A stretch of 64,000 nucleotides of DNA, from contig NZ_JAHZAA010000007.1 in the NCBI RefSeq assembly GCF_019424165.1, positions 17,884 through 81,883 of the forward strand, written 5' to 3'. How positions within the stretch are numbered: position 1 is the first letter of the stretch; each line of letters opens with the position of its first letter. The notes under the pieces were generated by a model. It worked only from the letters and a program-made list of their open reading frames with translations. It did not search any database and had not been told where the DNA came from. Source of the DNA: Desulfovibrio sp. Its GTDB lineage: Bacteria; Desulfobacterota; Desulfovibrionia; Desulfovibrionales; Desulfovibrionaceae. Positions 1-9,698 of this stretch are shown piece by piece. A program made the position numbers and the translations under genes.

Positions 1-126
1 GTTAACCAATACGGCGGGGAAAGCAAGTCTCTACGGCGAGCGCCTGCTCACGTAGCCGCCGGAGCAGGTTGCCACTGAAGCAGTTGACGGCTTGCAACAA
101 GAATAAAGGCCTCGGGGCGTGAGAGC

Positions 127-166
127 GTGTGGGCGGAAGCCTTTTGCAAAAGGTTTCCGCCCACAC
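127..166. repeat. Near-perfect inverted repeat (hairpin)
   Basis: A 19-bp arm beginning GTGTGGGCGGAAGCC pairs with its complement, with one mismatch and a tight TTTTGCAAAA tip. It carries no T-run on either side, so it is not a standard intrinsic terminator. The tip sequence CCTTT(T)GCAAAAGG recurs in the next hairpin at 197-222, which suggests the two belong to one repeat family. Confidence 0.85.
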
Positions 167-189
167 AAAACATTTCAGAGTAAAAAGTT

Positions 190-341
190 CTAGAGCATTT
201 TACCTTTGCAAAAAGGTAAAATCTCTAACGCTGCACGCGAGTGCCGCGCGCCGCAACGCGGCGTGGATTCTGCCGAAAATCGCATTTTTCGGCAGGATGA
301 CAACTTTGAAAATATATATTTTCAAAGTTGATCTGCTCTAG
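190..341. repeat. MITE-like palindromic element with 8-bp terminal inverted repeats
   Basis: The segment begins CTAGAGCA (190-197) and ends TGCTCTAG (334-341), a perfect 8-bp terminal inverted repeat. Inside are four hairpins: 197-222 (11-bp arms), 249-263 (6-bp arms, GC only), 270-295 (10-bp arms) and 301-330 (a perfect 30-bp palindrome). The right terminus overlaps the galU stop codon (338-340). No transposase is encoded. This could be a non-autonomous mobile element or a REP-like intergenic repeat. The mobile-element reading is inference; the symmetry is directly visible. Confidence 0.6.
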
Positions 342-1210
342 TGGAACTGCACAAAGTTTTTGAGCAAATTCAGCAGGTCGTAGCGCAGTTCTTCATCCTG
401 CAGGGCAAAATAGATATTGGCCGTCAAAAATTCCGCCCAGTCTCCGGCGTCAAACCGCATGCCAGACATGCGCACCGCCATCATGCCCCTGTCCTGCGCC
501 ATGGCCTGAAGAGCGTCAGTCAGTTGAATTTCGCCGCCGTGGCCCGGGGTAACCTTTTCAAGATAGTCAAAAATATCGGGTGTAAGCACATAACGGCCCA
601 CAATAGCCATGCGCGAGGGCGCTTTGTCGCGAGCGGGTTTTTCCACCATGCTCTTGACCCTGAACACGCCGGGGGCAACTTCGTCCCCTTCAATGATGCC
701 GTAACGGTCTACCTTTTCCCACGGTACTTCCATAACACCGATGACGGGCATCTTTTCCGCCATGGCCACGTCAATAAGCTGGCCAATGCCGGGAACACCG
801 CCAAACATCAGGTCATCACCCACCATAACGGCAAAAGGATCGTCCCGCACCAGTTCGCGCGCGCATAGTACGGCATGCCCGAGGCCGAGCTGCTTTTTCT
901 GGCGCACGGACATGATGTTGACCATTTCCGCAACCCTGCGCACTTCTTCCAGCTTGTCGAGCTTTCCGGCGCGTTCAAGCACAGCTTCCAGTTGCAGGTT
1001 ATAGTCAAAATGGTCTTCAATGACGCTTTTGTCACGGTTGGTTACGAAAATAACATCCTGGATATTGGCCTTCTGAGCCTCTTCCACCACATACTGGATG
1101 ACCGGCTTGTTGTAGATGGGCAGCATTTCCTTGGGAATATTCTTGGTCGCGGGTAATGAACGCGTACCCCATCCGGCCACGGGAATAATAACCTTGCGAA
1201 TATCCTTCAT
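338..1210 (-). CDS. galU: UTP--glucose-1-phosphate uridylyltransferase
   Basis: Makes UDP-glucose from UTP and glucose-1-phosphate in the cytosol, feeding envelope polysaccharide synthesis. The 290-residue length is normal for the bacterial family. The N-terminus has the nucleotide-binding signature GWGTRSLPATKNIPKEMLP, followed by PVIQYVVEEA and VMVGDDL motifs typical of GalU. It lies 65 bp downstream of glmM on the same strand, which joins two sugar-nucleotide steps (GlcN-1-P and UDP-Glc). The stop codon sits inside the right terminal repeat of the palindromic element at 190-341, so that element may have set the exact C-terminus. Confidence 0.95.
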   Translation of the reverse strand: MKDIRKVIIPVAGWGTRSLPATKNIPKEMLPIYNKPVIQYVVEEAQKANIQDVIFVTNRDKSVIEDHFDYNLQLEAVLERAGKLDKLEEVRRVAEMVNIMSVRQKKQLGLGHAVLCARELVRDDPFAVMVGDDLMFGGVPGIGQLIDVAMAEKMPVIGVMEVPWEKVDRYGIIEGDEVAPGVFRVKSMVEKPARDKAPSRMAIVGRYVLTPDIFDYLEKVTPGHGGEIQLTDALQAMAQDRGMMAVRMSGMRFDAGDWAEFLTANIYFALQDEELRYDLLNLLKNFVQFH

Positions 1211-1275
1211 GCTCGCCTCCGCTGTTGCTTTGCTTGTCTGTAGTCTCGTTCAAAAACCGGATGTCCGCAAGGACC

Positions 1276-2628
1276 TTAACGCAGCTCGCGCTCCACCACC
1301 TGGGCCAGGTCTTCGGCGTATGTCCGAACCCTGTCTTCATGCTCGCCTTCCACCATGACGCGGCACAGCGCCTCGGTGCCGGAATAGCGCAAAAGCACCC
1401 GCCCACGGCCACCCAGTTCTTTTTCCACCTGGGCCACGGCTTCACCGATAGCGGGGCGCTCTTCAAAGGGCAGGCGTTTTTCCACCCGCACGTTGATGAG
1501 CTTTTGCGGAAAAGGCGTCAGCAGCCCGGCCAGATCAGAAAGCGGCCGCTCTTTCTCCCGCATGATGCGCAATATCTGCAGCGCAGCCAGCAGGCCGTCG
1601 CCCGTGGTGCTGTAACGGTGAAAAATGAGATGACCCGACTGTTCGCCGCCGAGCATGGCTCCTTCACGGCGCATGGCCTCCATGACGTAACGGTCGCCCA
1701 CCTTGGTGCGCAAAAGCTGCCCGCCATGGTCGCACATAAAAAGCTCCAGGGCCATATTGCTCATGGCCGTGGCGACCAGCAGGTTGCCGGGCAGTTCGCC
1801 CCTGGCCATCATGGCCTGGGCGCACAGCGCCATGATCTGGTCGCCGTCCAGAATCACCCCGCGCTCGTCCACCACAATAAGGCGGTCGGCATCACCGTCC
1901 AGGGCCAGGCCGATGTCGGCCCGCACCTCGCGCACCTTGGCCGCAACCACGTCGGGATGCAGCGAGCCGCAGTGCTCGTTGATATTGGTTCCGTCCGGGC
2001 TGGTTCCGATGCGGAACACTTCAGCCCCAAGCTCTTCCAGGGCAAGGGGAGCCACCTTGTAGCTCGCCCCGTTGGCGCAGTCTACCACAATGCGCAGGCC
2101 AGAAAGGGTCAGATGGGCAGGAAAACAGCTTTTTGTGTACACAATGTAGCGCCCGCCCGCGTCTTCAATCTTTGTGGCACGGCCCACACCGCGCGAATCG
2201 GGATACGGCCAGGAAAACCCGGAATCCAGCACCATGGCCGCGATCTCGTCTTCGGCCATGTCGGGCAGCTTGTACCCGTCGGCATCAAAAAACTTTATGC
2301 CGTTATCCTGAAAGGGGTTGTGCGAGGCCGAAATAACCACGCCCAGATCCGCGCGCATGCTGCGTGTCAGAAAGGATATGGCCGGAGTGGGCAACGGGCC
2401 AGTCATGATGACGTGCATGCCCGCAGCGCACAGCCCCGCCGTGAGGGCGGACTCAAACATATATCCCGACAGGCGCGTGTCCTTGCCGATAACCACTTTG
2501 TGCTGATGCTGGCCCCGCCGGAAACGAACCCCGGCGGCCAGCCCCAGACGCAGGGCAACATCCACCGTCATCGGGTATGTATTTACCGTACCACGCAAAC
2601 CATCCGTGCCGAAAAGACGATCGGCCAT
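1276..2628 (-). CDS. glmM: Phosphoglucosamine mutase
   Basis: Interconverts glucosamine-6-phosphate and glucosamine-1-phosphate on the way to UDP-GlcNAc. The protein is 450 residues. The active serine is Ser102 in [13 protein letters not shown], the same number as in E. coli GlmM. The metal-binding loop DGDADR and the C-terminal phosphate-binding RYSGTE motif are present. I chose the ATG at 2628 because GAAGGAG lies just upstream and the protein then begins [13 protein letters not shown] as in the family; the open frame extends 14 codons further. It is the third gene of a cdaA-cdaR-glmM set, an arrangement known from Firmicutes where CdaR and GlmM modulate c-di-AMP synthesis. Confidence 0.95.
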   Translation of the reverse strand: MADRLFGTDGLRGTVNTYPMTVDVALRLGLAAGVRFRRGQHQHKVVIGKDTRLSGYMFESALTAGLCAAGMHVIMTGPLPTPAISFLTRSMRADLGVVISASHNPFQDNGIKFFDADGYKLPDMAEDEIAAMVLDSGFSWPYPDSRGVGRATKIEDAGGRYIVYTKSCFPAHLTLSGLRIVVDCANGASYKVAPLALEELGAEVFRIGTSPDGTNINEHCGSLHPDVVAAKVREVRADIGLALDGDADRLIVVDERGVILDGDQIMALCAQAMMARGELPGNLLVATAMSNMALELFMCDHGGQLLRTKVGDRYVMEAMRREGAMLGGEQSGHLIFHRYSTTGDGLLAALQILRIMREKERPLSDLAGLLTPFPQKLINVRVEKRLPFEERPAIGEAVAQVEKELGGRGRVLLRYSGTEALCRVMVEGEHEDRVRTYAEDLAQVVERELR

Positions 2629-2687
2629 GCCATCTCCTTCAAGGGCAAAAGCGCCCTCCGTTTCCCGCAACTTGCCGGGAGTACGGT

Positions 2688-3620
2688 CTATTTTTTCTTG
2701 CGGCTTACCGTAACTTCTTCTGTGCCGGGGTTCAAGAGCGTCATGCCCTCGGGCAGGCGAAAGCGCACCTCTACCTGACGGCTTTCGCCTTCATCAAGGT
2801 CGGGCGGGCTGACGGTAGCCTCCAGCTGTCCGAGATAGCGGGCATTTTTTGCCAGCGCATCGGGTACTTCCACAAGCACGGTCAGTTCGTCCGGCTCCAC
2901 TTTATAGAGGCGGCGGTTTTCGGCCGAAATTTCCACCTTGCAACGCTGGCTCACCGTAATGCGCCCGCTGGTGATGCTGTACTGCACCTTGACTGTAGGA
3001 GGAACCGCGGTCACAAGGCTCGGCGTATCCAGGGTTATGACCTGATGCACAGTGCTTCCCGCCGCGGTGGGGTCGGCCATGATGGTCACCGGCACATGGG
3101 AAATGCCTTCAACCACACTTTCCGGCCCGCGCAGGGTTACCGTGGCAGGGTCCACCCTGGCATTTTCCACAGTCAGCGCCCCGTTGCGCAAGGGTGAATC
3201 CACAGTGAGCTTTACGGGAACCGCCCGTTCCACCAGGGTGTCAGCCGTAATGGCGATGCGCGGCGGCTGCACGTCGATAAGCTCAAAGGCGCGAAACCCC
3301 GGCCCGAGATGCTCGGCCGTAAGGGGCACGATGGTAACGCCTTTTTTGATATGGGAAAGATTGACCGCCTGAATAAGCTTGCTCTGGGTAACCGAGCGCA
3401 AAAGAGTTTCCGGCCCGCGCAGGCGCACCACGGCCTTGTTGATCAGACCATCGGTGATCACAAGGTTTGCGGGTATGCCGTAGTAGTCAAGGGTTACTTC
3501 CAACTGGGCTTCAAGGCGTTCGCGCACGCTGACCACATACCACATGCTCACGGCCGCAAGCACGGCCACCAGCAAAGACATCAGATGCGGCGCACGCCGG
3601 GGAATATCAGAGGACTTCAT
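2688..3620 (-). CDS. cdaR: YbbR-domain protein, CdaA regulator CdaR
   Basis: A 310-residue membrane-anchored protein with one N-terminal transmembrane segment (about residues 12-32, [18 protein letters not shown]) followed by several repeated beta-rich YbbR-like modules facing outside. Repeated VxLRGPE elements mark the modules. In Firmicutes such proteins bind and regulate the diadenylate cyclase CdaA. The ATG at 3620 follows GGGAGG with good spacing and overlaps the cdaA 3' end by 14 bases, implying translational coupling. The C-terminus is a lysine-rich tail. The regulatory role here is inferred from gene order. Confidence 0.85.
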   Translation of the reverse strand: MKSSDIPRRAPHLMSLLVAVLAAVSMWYVVSVRERLEAQLEVTLDYYGIPANLVITDGLINKAVVRLRGPETLLRSVTQSKLIQAVNLSHIKKGVTIVPLTAEHLGPGFRAFELIDVQPPRIAITADTLVERAVPVKLTVDSPLRNGALTVENARVDPATVTLRGPESVVEGISHVPVTIMADPTAAGSTVHQVITLDTPSLVTAVPPTVKVQYSITSGRITVSQRCKVEISAENRRLYKVEPDELTVLVEVPDALAKNARYLGQLEATVSPPDLDEGESRQVEVRFRLPEGMTLLNPGTEEVTVSRKKK

Positions 3621-4341
3621 TAAGCACCTCCCGCAGGCGGCCGGCATCCAGGGCGCGCATAAGCTCGCCCTTTATGGCTACTGAAATTTCGCCCCGTTCT
3701 TCAGACACGACAATAACCACAGCATCGCTTTCCATAGTTACCCCAAGGGCCGCGCGGTGGCGGGTGCCGAAACTCTGCCCCTTGGCCACAGCCAGCGGCA
3801 GAATACAGGCCGCAGCCATAAGCCGCCCCCGGCTGATAACCACCGCCCCGTCGTGCAGGGGCGCTTTGGGGTAAAAAATATTCATGAGCAGTTGACGCGA
3901 AAGCTGCGCGTCAACCCGCACACCCTCGCGCTTGATCATGTCGCCGAGCCGGATGCTGCGCTCCACCACAATAAGCGCTCCCACGCGCAGGCGGGCCATC
4001 TCCACACAGGCCATCACCACTTCCTCAACGCCGTCCTGCATAAGCTGTTTTTTGCGAAACAGCCGGTGCGTACCCATTTCACCAAGGGCCTGCCGGATAT
4101 CGGACTGAAAGATGACCACTATGAGTATGAATATGGAGCTGAAGATATGCTGTAAAAGCCAGCTCAACGTATACAGGCCCACGGCTCTGGAAAAAAAATA
4201 CAGCAGCGTCAGCAGGCCGAGGCCGGTCAGTACGGCCAGAGCACGCGAGCCGCGCACCATCTGGATAAGCTGGTACAGAAGCACGCTGACCACGCCGATA
4301 TCCAGAAGATCGCGCCATTCGATGGGTATATTGTCAAACAC
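3607..4341 (-). CDS. cdaA: Diadenylate cyclase CdaA (c-di-AMP synthase)
   Basis: Condenses two ATP into cyclic di-AMP at the membrane. The N-terminal third has about three hydrophobic segments, followed by a DAC domain with the catalytic DGA motif (PLHDGAVVI) and the RHR motif (GTRHRAALG). I chose the GTG at 4341 because AAGGA precedes it and the 244-residue product then begins VFDNIPIEWRDLLDIG; the open frame runs 33 codons further upstream with an Arg/Cys-rich leader unlike the family. It is the first gene of cdaA-cdaR-glmM, with its own start region after the folP terminator. Confidence 0.92.
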   Translation of the reverse strand: MFDNIPIEWRDLLDIGVVSVLLYQLIQMVRGSRALAVLTGLGLLTLLYFFSRAVGLYTLSWLLQHIFSSIFILIVVIFQSDIRQALGEMGTHRLFRKKQLMQDGVEEVVMACVEMARLRVGALIVVERSIRLGDMIKREGVRVDAQLSRQLLMNIFYPKAPLHDGAVVISRGRLMAAACILPLAVAKGQSFGTRHRAALGVTMESDAVVIVVSEERGEISVAIKGELMRALDAGRLREVLNEVL

Positions 4342-4877
4342 CGTAGTATCCTTGGACGAAGATATAAAAACCGCCGTTACGCGTCGCTCCGGACAGGCGC
4401 AGCCCGCCCGCGGTCTTGCTGTGCGCCGGGCATTGAACAACGTTTCTGCCGGCCCCGCTGACTGCGGTCAGCCACAGGCTGCATGGCATTTTCCGGCGAA
4501 CCCTTGCCCGCTACATGGCCTTATCCGCCTGCCCGGCGGATTCGTCAAGAGCTTGGCAGTGTGAATTTCAAGTCGGCTCTTATGGCTTTTGGGCGCGGCA
4601 AAAAACCGATGCCAATGCGCTGCAAACAGCGTTCCGGCAGTTGCCGTTCAAAATGAAGCCGCGCCCAATACGACTGGCGTTTTCCGGCGCACTGGCACGG
4701 CAGCCCTTATTACCGGGATTTTCCTTAACTCTCTGTAAATGTACAGAATTGAATTACCCGCACACGGCCGGAAAATAGCGCATGCCGCCGTTGCCGGCCA
4801 GAACCGCTGACAGCCTGGGCGGCCTGCCGCAGCCGCATGAAAAAAAAGGACACGCACCAGCGTGCCCTTTTTGTATT
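4342..4877. other. Intergenic region upstream of cdaA
   Basis: About 535 bp between folP and cdaA. It should hold the cdaA promoter near 4342-4500 and contains the folP terminator at 4843-4872. No convincing gene or RNA was seen in the rest. Confidence 0.5.
4843..4872 (-). terminator. Intrinsic terminator of ftsH-folP (possibly bidirectional)
   Basis: An interrupted stem, A-run/GG/CACGC pairing with GCGTG/CC/T-run around an ACCA loop, lies just past the folP stop. Reading the minus strand, the stem is followed by a run of T. It separates the ftsH-folP transcript from cdaA. Confidence 0.75.
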
Positions 4878-5780
4878 TTACGCTACAGATGGGCCACCCG
4901 GCAAGGGGCCGGGATTGAAAGCCGCGGCAACCGCCAGCCCCTGTCGGGCAGCGGCCACCTGATGCACCCTGTGCCAGAAAACGCCCCGCGCACGCAGCAG
5001 CGCCGTTGCCGCCACGGTAGCCGTGCCGCGCTGATCCGGCGGCAGTGAAAGCAGGCCGCCAAAAACGGATTTCATTGAAAGGGCCATGAGCACAGGCCGC
5101 CCCAGATCCAGCCAGTCTTCAGGGTGCGCCAGCAATTCCAGATTATGGGCCAGCGTTTTGCCGAAACCTATGCCAGGGTCAAGAATGATACGGTCTTCGG
5201 GTACACCAGCCCGCACCAGCCGCGCGAGATTGCGTTCAAAAAACTCCCGCACTTCACGCCGCACATCCCCATACTGCGGATTGTGCTGCATGGTCTCGGG
5301 CCGCCCCTGACTATGCATGAGCACATAGCCCGGCTTGTATTGCACAAGCACGTCCAGCAGGGCCGGATCAAACGCGCACGCCGAAATGTCATTGATAATG
5401 GTCGCTCCCTGCTCCAGCACAGCGGCGGCAGTGGCGGCATGATATGTATCAACAGAAACCGCCGCCCAGGGAGCCTTGCGGCGCAGCCCCATAAGCACGG
5501 GCGTGAGGCGGCGGATCTCTTCGTCCGGCGAAAGCTCGGCCGCTCCCGGCCGGGACGATTCGGCCCCCAGATCAAGAATATCAGCGCCTTCTTCAAGCAG
5601 GGCCAGGGCATGCCGCAGGCCGGCCGGAGGAAGATGATGCGTGCCGCCGTCATAAAAGGAATCAGGAGTAAGATTGACAATGCCCATAACGCCAAAGGGG
5701 GAGGGCGTCTTCAACGCCCGCCCCCCCATGACATGCCAGGCTGCGCCCGTTACGGGCGCCACCGGGAATGAGTTTTTCAT
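4878..5780 (-). CDS. folP: Dihydropteroate synthase
   Basis: Joins p-aminobenzoate to dihydropterin pyrophosphate in folate synthesis. The 300-residue TIM-barrel protein shows the two family signatures: MGIVNLTPDSFYDGG near residue 32 and DILDLGAESSRPGA near residue 65. The ATG at 5780 shares its A with the TAA of ftsH, a one-base overlap, so it is probably translated by coupling because no strong ribosome site precedes it. folC (34143) and folE2 (63449) elsewhere in the window belong to the same pathway. Confidence 0.95.
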   Translation of the reverse strand: MKNSFPVAPVTGAAWHVMGGRALKTPSPFGVMGIVNLTPDSFYDGGTHHLPPAGLRHALALLEEGADILDLGAESSRPGAAELSPDEEIRRLTPVLMGLRRKAPWAAVSVDTYHAATAAAVLEQGATIINDISACAFDPALLDVLVQYKPGYVLMHSQGRPETMQHNPQYGDVRREVREFFERNLARLVRAGVPEDRIILDPGIGFGKTLAHNLELLAHPEDWLDLGRPVLMALSMKSVFGGLLSLPPDQRGTATVAATALLRARGVFWHRVHQVAAARQGLAVAAAFNPGPLPGGPSVA

Positions 5781-7816
5781 TACTGATTTCGCTTGTTGTC
5801 GTCTTCACCATTATTGGCGGCCATTTCGCCGCTTTCAGCACTTTCCGCTTCCGCCGGGGCCTGCGCTGCCGGGGCATCTTCATTGCCTGTATCCGGCTCA
5901 AGGGTGAACTCGGCAGGTTCGGCGGCAACGGCTGCCTCGCCCTTGGGGCTTCCGCCGCTCTTGCCGGGACGGCTGGGAGCTTCGGAATACTTGACGGGCT
6001 TGCCGTTGTTGTCCAGCGGGGGCAGCTCCTTGTCTTCCATCAGGAGTTCAAGCTCTTCGCCGGTAATGGTTTCACGATCCAGCAAGGCGCGGGCAATGCG
6101 GTGCAGCGTTTCTTCATTTTCCTTCAGCAGCACGCGGCAGCGCTCATGCGCTTCGTCCACAATACGCTTGACTTCCGAGTCCACCAGGCGAGCGGTGTCT
6201 TCGCTGAAGTTTTTGTTCTGCACCCATTCCCGGCCGATAAAGACTTCTTCGCCGGTTTCGCCGATAGCCAGCGTACCCACAGCCTCGCTCATACCCCACT
6301 CACATACCATTTTACGGGCCATGCGGGTGACGCGCTCAATGTCGTTGGAGGCTCCGGTGGTGATGTCGTCAAAAATAAGCTCTTCAGCCACGCGGCCGCC
6401 AAGCAGCACTACCAGGGTATTACGCAGGTAGGAGCGCGAGTAGCCGTGACGGTCTTCTTCAGGCAGTTGCATGGTCACGCCAAGAGCGCGCCCGCGCGGA
6501 ATAATGGTGACCTTGTGCACCGGGTCCGAGCCGGGCAGAAGGCGTGCCGCCAGGGCATGGCCGCCTTCGTGATAGGCGGTGATGCGTCTTTCCTCATCAG
6601 AAAGGATAAGGCTGCGGCGCTCACGGCCCATAAGAACCTTGTCCTTGGCATATTCAAAATCGTGCATGTCCAGCCTGTCCTGATTCAGTTTGGCAGCCTG
6701 AAGGGCAGCCTCGTTGACCAGGTTTTCCAGGTCTGCACCGGAGAAGCCGGGCGTACCGCGGGCCAGAACTTCCAGATCCACATCGCCGGAAAGCGGGGTG
6801 CGCTTGGTGTGTACCTCAAGAATACGGCGGCGACCACGAAGGTCGGGAGTGGGAACCACCACCTGACGGTCAAAACGGCCGGGACGCAGCAGGGCCGGGT
6901 CCAGCACGTCGGGACGGTTGGTGGCGGCAATGAGGATAACGCCCTCATTGCTTTCAAAACCGTCCATCTCTACCAGCATCTGGTTCAGCGTCTGTTCGCG
7001 CTCGTCATGCCCGCCACCGAGTCCGGCGCCGCGCTGACGGCCAACAGCGTCAATTTCGTCAATAAAAATAAGGCAAGGCGCATTTTTCTTGCCCTGCACA
7101 AAAAGGTCGCGCACACGCGAAGCGCCCACGCCCACAAACATTTCCACAAAGTCCGAGCCGGAAATGGAAAAGAAAGGCACTCCGGCTTCGCCCGCCACGG
7201 CGCGCGCCAGAAGCGTCTTGCCCGTGCCGGGAGGCCCCACGAGCAGCACGCCCTTGGGGATGCGCCCGCCAAGGCGGGTAAATTTTTTGGGATTGGACAA
7301 AAACTCCACCACTTCGGCGAGTTCATCCTTGGCTTCGTCCACCCCGGCCACGTCGGCAAAGGTGACGCGGGCGCTGTCCTGATTGAGCATGCGCGCGCGC
7401 GAACGGCCAAAATTCATGGCCTTTCCACCGCCGCCCTGCATCTGCCGCATGAAAAAGATCCATACGCCCACAAGCAGGAGCATGGGAAACCACGAAACCA
7501 GCAGCGTCATGTACCAGGGCTGCTCTTCAGGCGGCTCTGCCTTGACCTCCACCTTTTTTTCAATAAGGCGGTTGACCAGACCCAGGTCCTGTGGAGCGTA
7601 GGTCTGCACGGTTTTGCCGTCTGATGTTCTACCTGTAAGCGTGTGCCCCTGCATGGTTACAGACAGTATCTGGCCGCCATCCACCTGACTCAGAAAGTCA
7701 GAATAGGGCACTCTTTGCATTACGCCCTGTGGCTGCTGGAACATATTAAAAAGCATAACCATCGCCAGGACGATAATGGCCCATAGCATCAGGTTGCGAC
7801 TCATCTGGTTCAACAT
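5780..7816 (-). CDS. ftsH: ATP-dependent zinc metalloprotease FtsH
   Basis: Membrane-anchored AAA+ protease that degrades membrane and regulatory proteins. About 678 residues: a TM segment near residues 8-26, a periplasmic domain, a second TM near residues 105-122, an AAA module with GPPGTGKT and [10 protein letters not shown], the SRH arginine region, and an HEGGH zinc site. A long acidic/Ala-rich tail ends the protein. Start choice is uncertain: ATG at 7816 lies only 2 bases after GGAGG, while TTG at 7813 has 5-base spacing and gives an N-terminus resembling other Desulfovibrio FtsH. It is co-transcribed with folP. Confidence 0.95.
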   Translation of the reverse strand: MLNQMSRNLMLWAIIVLAMVMLFNMFQQPQGVMQRVPYSDFLSQVDGGQILSVTMQGHTLTGRTSDGKTVQTYAPQDLGLVNRLIEKKVEVKAEPPEEQPWYMTLLVSWFPMLLLVGVWIFFMRQMQGGGGKAMNFGRSRARMLNQDSARVTFADVAGVDEAKDELAEVVEFLSNPKKFTRLGGRIPKGVLLVGPPGTGKTLLARAVAGEAGVPFFSISGSDFVEMFVGVGASRVRDLFVQGKKNAPCLIFIDEIDAVGRQRGAGLGGGHDEREQTLNQMLVEMDGFESNEGVILIAATNRPDVLDPALLRPGRFDRQVVVPTPDLRGRRRILEVHTKRTPLSGDVDLEVLARGTPGFSGADLENLVNEAALQAAKLNQDRLDMHDFEYAKDKVLMGRERRSLILSDEERRITAYHEGGHALAARLLPGSDPVHKVTIIPRGRALGVTMQLPEEDRHGYSRSYLRNTLVVLLGGRVAEELIFDDITTGASNDIERVTRMARKMVCEWGMSEAVGTLAIGETGEEVFIGREWVQNKNFSEDTARLVDSEVKRIVDEAHERCRVLLKENEETLHRIARALLDRETITGEELELLMEDKELPPLDNNGKPVKYSEAPSRPGKSGGSPKGEAAVAAEPAEFTLEPDTGNEDAPAAQAPAEAESAESGEMAANNGEDDNKRNQ

Positions 7817-8068
7817 TGCCTCCGTTACGTTTTCCGTGCGCTCCGGCACACGGCCAGGACCTGAACATAGGCCCACGCAAGCAGAGAAATACTACCTGTG
7901 CACGCCCAATGTCAAATGGCCAAGGCCCACGGGGGCCTGCCGCTTAAACCGTTTTTTCACATATAATGCCTGACACCTGATTGGCAATGGGCAAAACGGT
8001 ATTTTGCCGCTGACAAACCAGACTCTTGCAGCAATCGTTTTTTTCACATAGCATACGAACGCTTGCGC

Positions 8069-8162
8069 GGAGACGTTTCGTCACCGGTGTGGCGCCCGGT
8101 CTTCAAAACCGGTGGCAGGCTTTACCGTCTGCGGTAGGTTCGACCCCTATACGTCTCCGCCA
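8069..8162 (+). tRNA. selC: tRNA-Sec (anticodon UCA)
   Basis: A 94-nt cloverleaf with the bacterial selenocysteine hallmark of an 8-bp acceptor stem: GGAGACGT (8069-8076) pairs with ACGTCTCC (8151-8158), followed by G and an encoded CCA. The anticodon stem CCGGT/ACCGG encloses the loop CTTCAAA with anticodon TCA at 8103-8105, and the variable arm is long. It lies alone on the plus strand with its own terminator. Together with selA at 35455 this shows that the organism inserts selenocysteine at UGA. Confidence 0.96.
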
Positions 8163-8200
8163 AATAGCATCTTCAGCGCTCTGATATGGTTCACCAAGAT

Positions 8201-8235
8201 AGCCCCTTTGAAGCTGTGCTTCAAAGGGGCTTTTT
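8201..8235 (+). terminator. Intrinsic terminator of selC
   Basis: A perfect 14-bp stem AGCCCCTTTGAAGC with its complement around a TGT loop, followed by five T. It lies 38 bp past the CCA of tRNA-Sec. Confidence 0.92.
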
Positions 8236-8320
8236 ACATGCATTTTTACCTGCCGCCGCCAAAGGGCATTGCCCGCCCGCAAGGCAGCGCCGCCGTGCCG
8301 CCGCCCCTCCTGCAAGGCCG

Positions 8321-9505
8321 TCACCCCCGCTGCCTCCAGCGTTGCATCAACCTGCCGAAAGCCTCTGCCACATCGGCGTAGCGCGCATCCGCATCAGTGC
8401 CGAATGTTTTTGCCTTGCGGCTGGCCAGAATGAACACGGCATGCAAACCGTGCTCCGCATAGAAGGGGCGTGCGTAATACGAACGTACGCCCAGGGGTGT
8501 AAATAATGCCCAGTCTACAGATTTTACGCTGTTCAGCGTGTCTTCGACCAGCAGCGAGTTCAAATCAAAGCGTTCTATATCTTGGGCGATGGTTCCCTCA
8601 TAGGCATGAACGGCCCCCCATTCCAGATTGTCAAACGCGCGCCCTACTCCGTAGACGGTTACTTTGCCGCTGCCGGACTGGATGTGCGACAGCATAAGCC
8701 CGTCCACCTCCGGGTCGCATGTGTTCCAAAGCTCTTCCAGGGCCGGGCGCAGATCACCGGGGCGCAATGCCTCATCGCTGCTGGTATCAAAGGGGCGCAT
8801 CGTGGTTTTGGCGTCCACGCGCACCAGAGCGGCCCGCACGACCCGGCCTTGCGGCCCGCCCCAGGGCGTCAGCCGCACAGAGGTTGAAAAAAGCCCGCGC
8901 TCCGCATTGCCCAGCATGAGCTTTCCCGACCATGCATCTTCCCGCACAGCCTGGCGCGCGGCATTGAGAAGCTGCTCACCCAGGCTCTGCGGCGCGATAT
9001 CCTCCAGCGATAAAAGACTGCTGCCCTGCCCCTGGCGCATGAACAGTCTGCCGGCGGCCTCATTCGCCTCCTTGAGGCAGCAGTCCTCCAGATCAATGGT
9101 AAACACCGGGTAATCCACATCGCCCACGCACATGCCGAGCTGCGCGTTATAGCATGCCGATCCGTAGCCGCCAGGCAAAAACGCGCTTTTAAGCAAGCCG
9201 CTGTAGACGTCCAGTCCCGGCTCGGGCCAGCCCTGCAGAATGAGCGGCTTGCGGCCTCCATCCGACCGCAGACGAAAAATGGCCGCAGCAGGCCGCGCGG
9301 CATGAATCATATCCCAGAATTCCACCAGAAGGGGATAGTCTTCCGGCATGACGACCTGCTTGCGATATCTGGCATTCTTCAGCAATTGGGGAGCATCCAG
9401 CCCCTCCACCTGCCAGCGCGTAAAAAGCTTGAGCCGAGACTCACGCTGCCGAATGCTCCACAACAATCCGGGAAATCCGCTCCGCCACTGCGAAAAACGC
9501 GGCAT
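8321..9505 (-). CDS. PAS-like cytosolic sensor protein of unknown function
   Basis: A 394-residue soluble protein. Residues about 130-175 (PVFTIDLEDCCLKEANEAAGRLF) look like a PAS motif. The C-terminal 150 residues alternate strands and helices in a GAF-like manner, but no recognised catalytic motif is present. AAGGAG precedes the ATG at 9505. It is divergent from the GntR regulator at 9838, and the shared promoter region holds two operator-like palindromes, so it probably belongs to the same regulon as the Tat-MBL/membrane-protein/CobW operon. Signal sensing is inference from fold hints and position. Confidence 0.6.
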   Translation of the reverse strand: MPRFSQWRSGFPGLLWSIRQRESRLKLFTRWQVEGLDAPQLLKNARYRKQVVMPEDYPLLVEFWDMIHAARPAAAIFRLRSDGGRKPLILQGWPEPGLDVYSGLLKSAFLPGGYGSACYNAQLGMCVGDVDYPVFTIDLEDCCLKEANEAAGRLFMRQGQGSSLLSLEDIAPQSLGEQLLNAARQAVREDAWSGKLMLGNAERGLFSTSVRLTPWGGPQGRVVRAALVRVDAKTTMRPFDTSSDEALRPGDLRPALEELWNTCDPEVDGLMLSHIQSGSGKVTVYGVGRAFDNLEWGAVHAYEGTIAQDIERFDLNSLLVEDTLNSVKSVDWALFTPLGVRSYYARPFYAEHGLHAVFILASRKAKTFGTDADARYADVAEAFGRLMQRWRQRG

Positions 9506-9601
9506 ATAAACTCCTTCAGCCTTTTGGGCACAACCGGTTGCTGCCGGTCTGCTTGCCAGTAAAATAGATACATTTACAGGGCAAGCCCTTTTTCACAGCA
9601 T

Positions 9602-9617
9602 AATTGGTCATACCAAT
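9602..9617. promoter_or_regulatory. Operator O1, PdhR/FadR-like palindrome
   Basis: AATTGGTCATACCAAT is a perfect palindrome around a 3-bp centre. It matches the AATTGGTnnnACCAAT form known for the E. coli FadR-subfamily regulator PdhR. A FadR/GntR-type regulator is encoded 220 bp away. Confidence 0.7.
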
Positions 9618-9668
9618 CTGTATATTTTACCCAAAAATACCGTTAGAACCTGTCTAATATCCGATTAA

Positions 9669-9697
9669 TTGTATACTTTAAAGTAGAAACATACTAT
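9669..9697 (+). promoter_or_regulatory. Candidate promoter of the gntR operon
   Basis: TTGTAT (9669-9674), a 17-bp spacer and TACTAT (9692-9697). The predicted start falls inside operator O2, a normal position for repression. Confidence 0.45.
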
Positions 9698-9698
9698 T

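Noticed and set aside
129..341. 70-residue open frame in the palindrome array
   Set aside because: No ribosome site, and its sequence is dictated by inverted repeats.
1225..2778. 517-residue frame opposite glmM
   Set aside because: His/Gln/Arg-rich shadow of glmM in GC-rich DNA; glmM has full family motifs.
5768..7624. 618-residue frame opposite ftsH
   Set aside because: Antisense shadow without any known motif.
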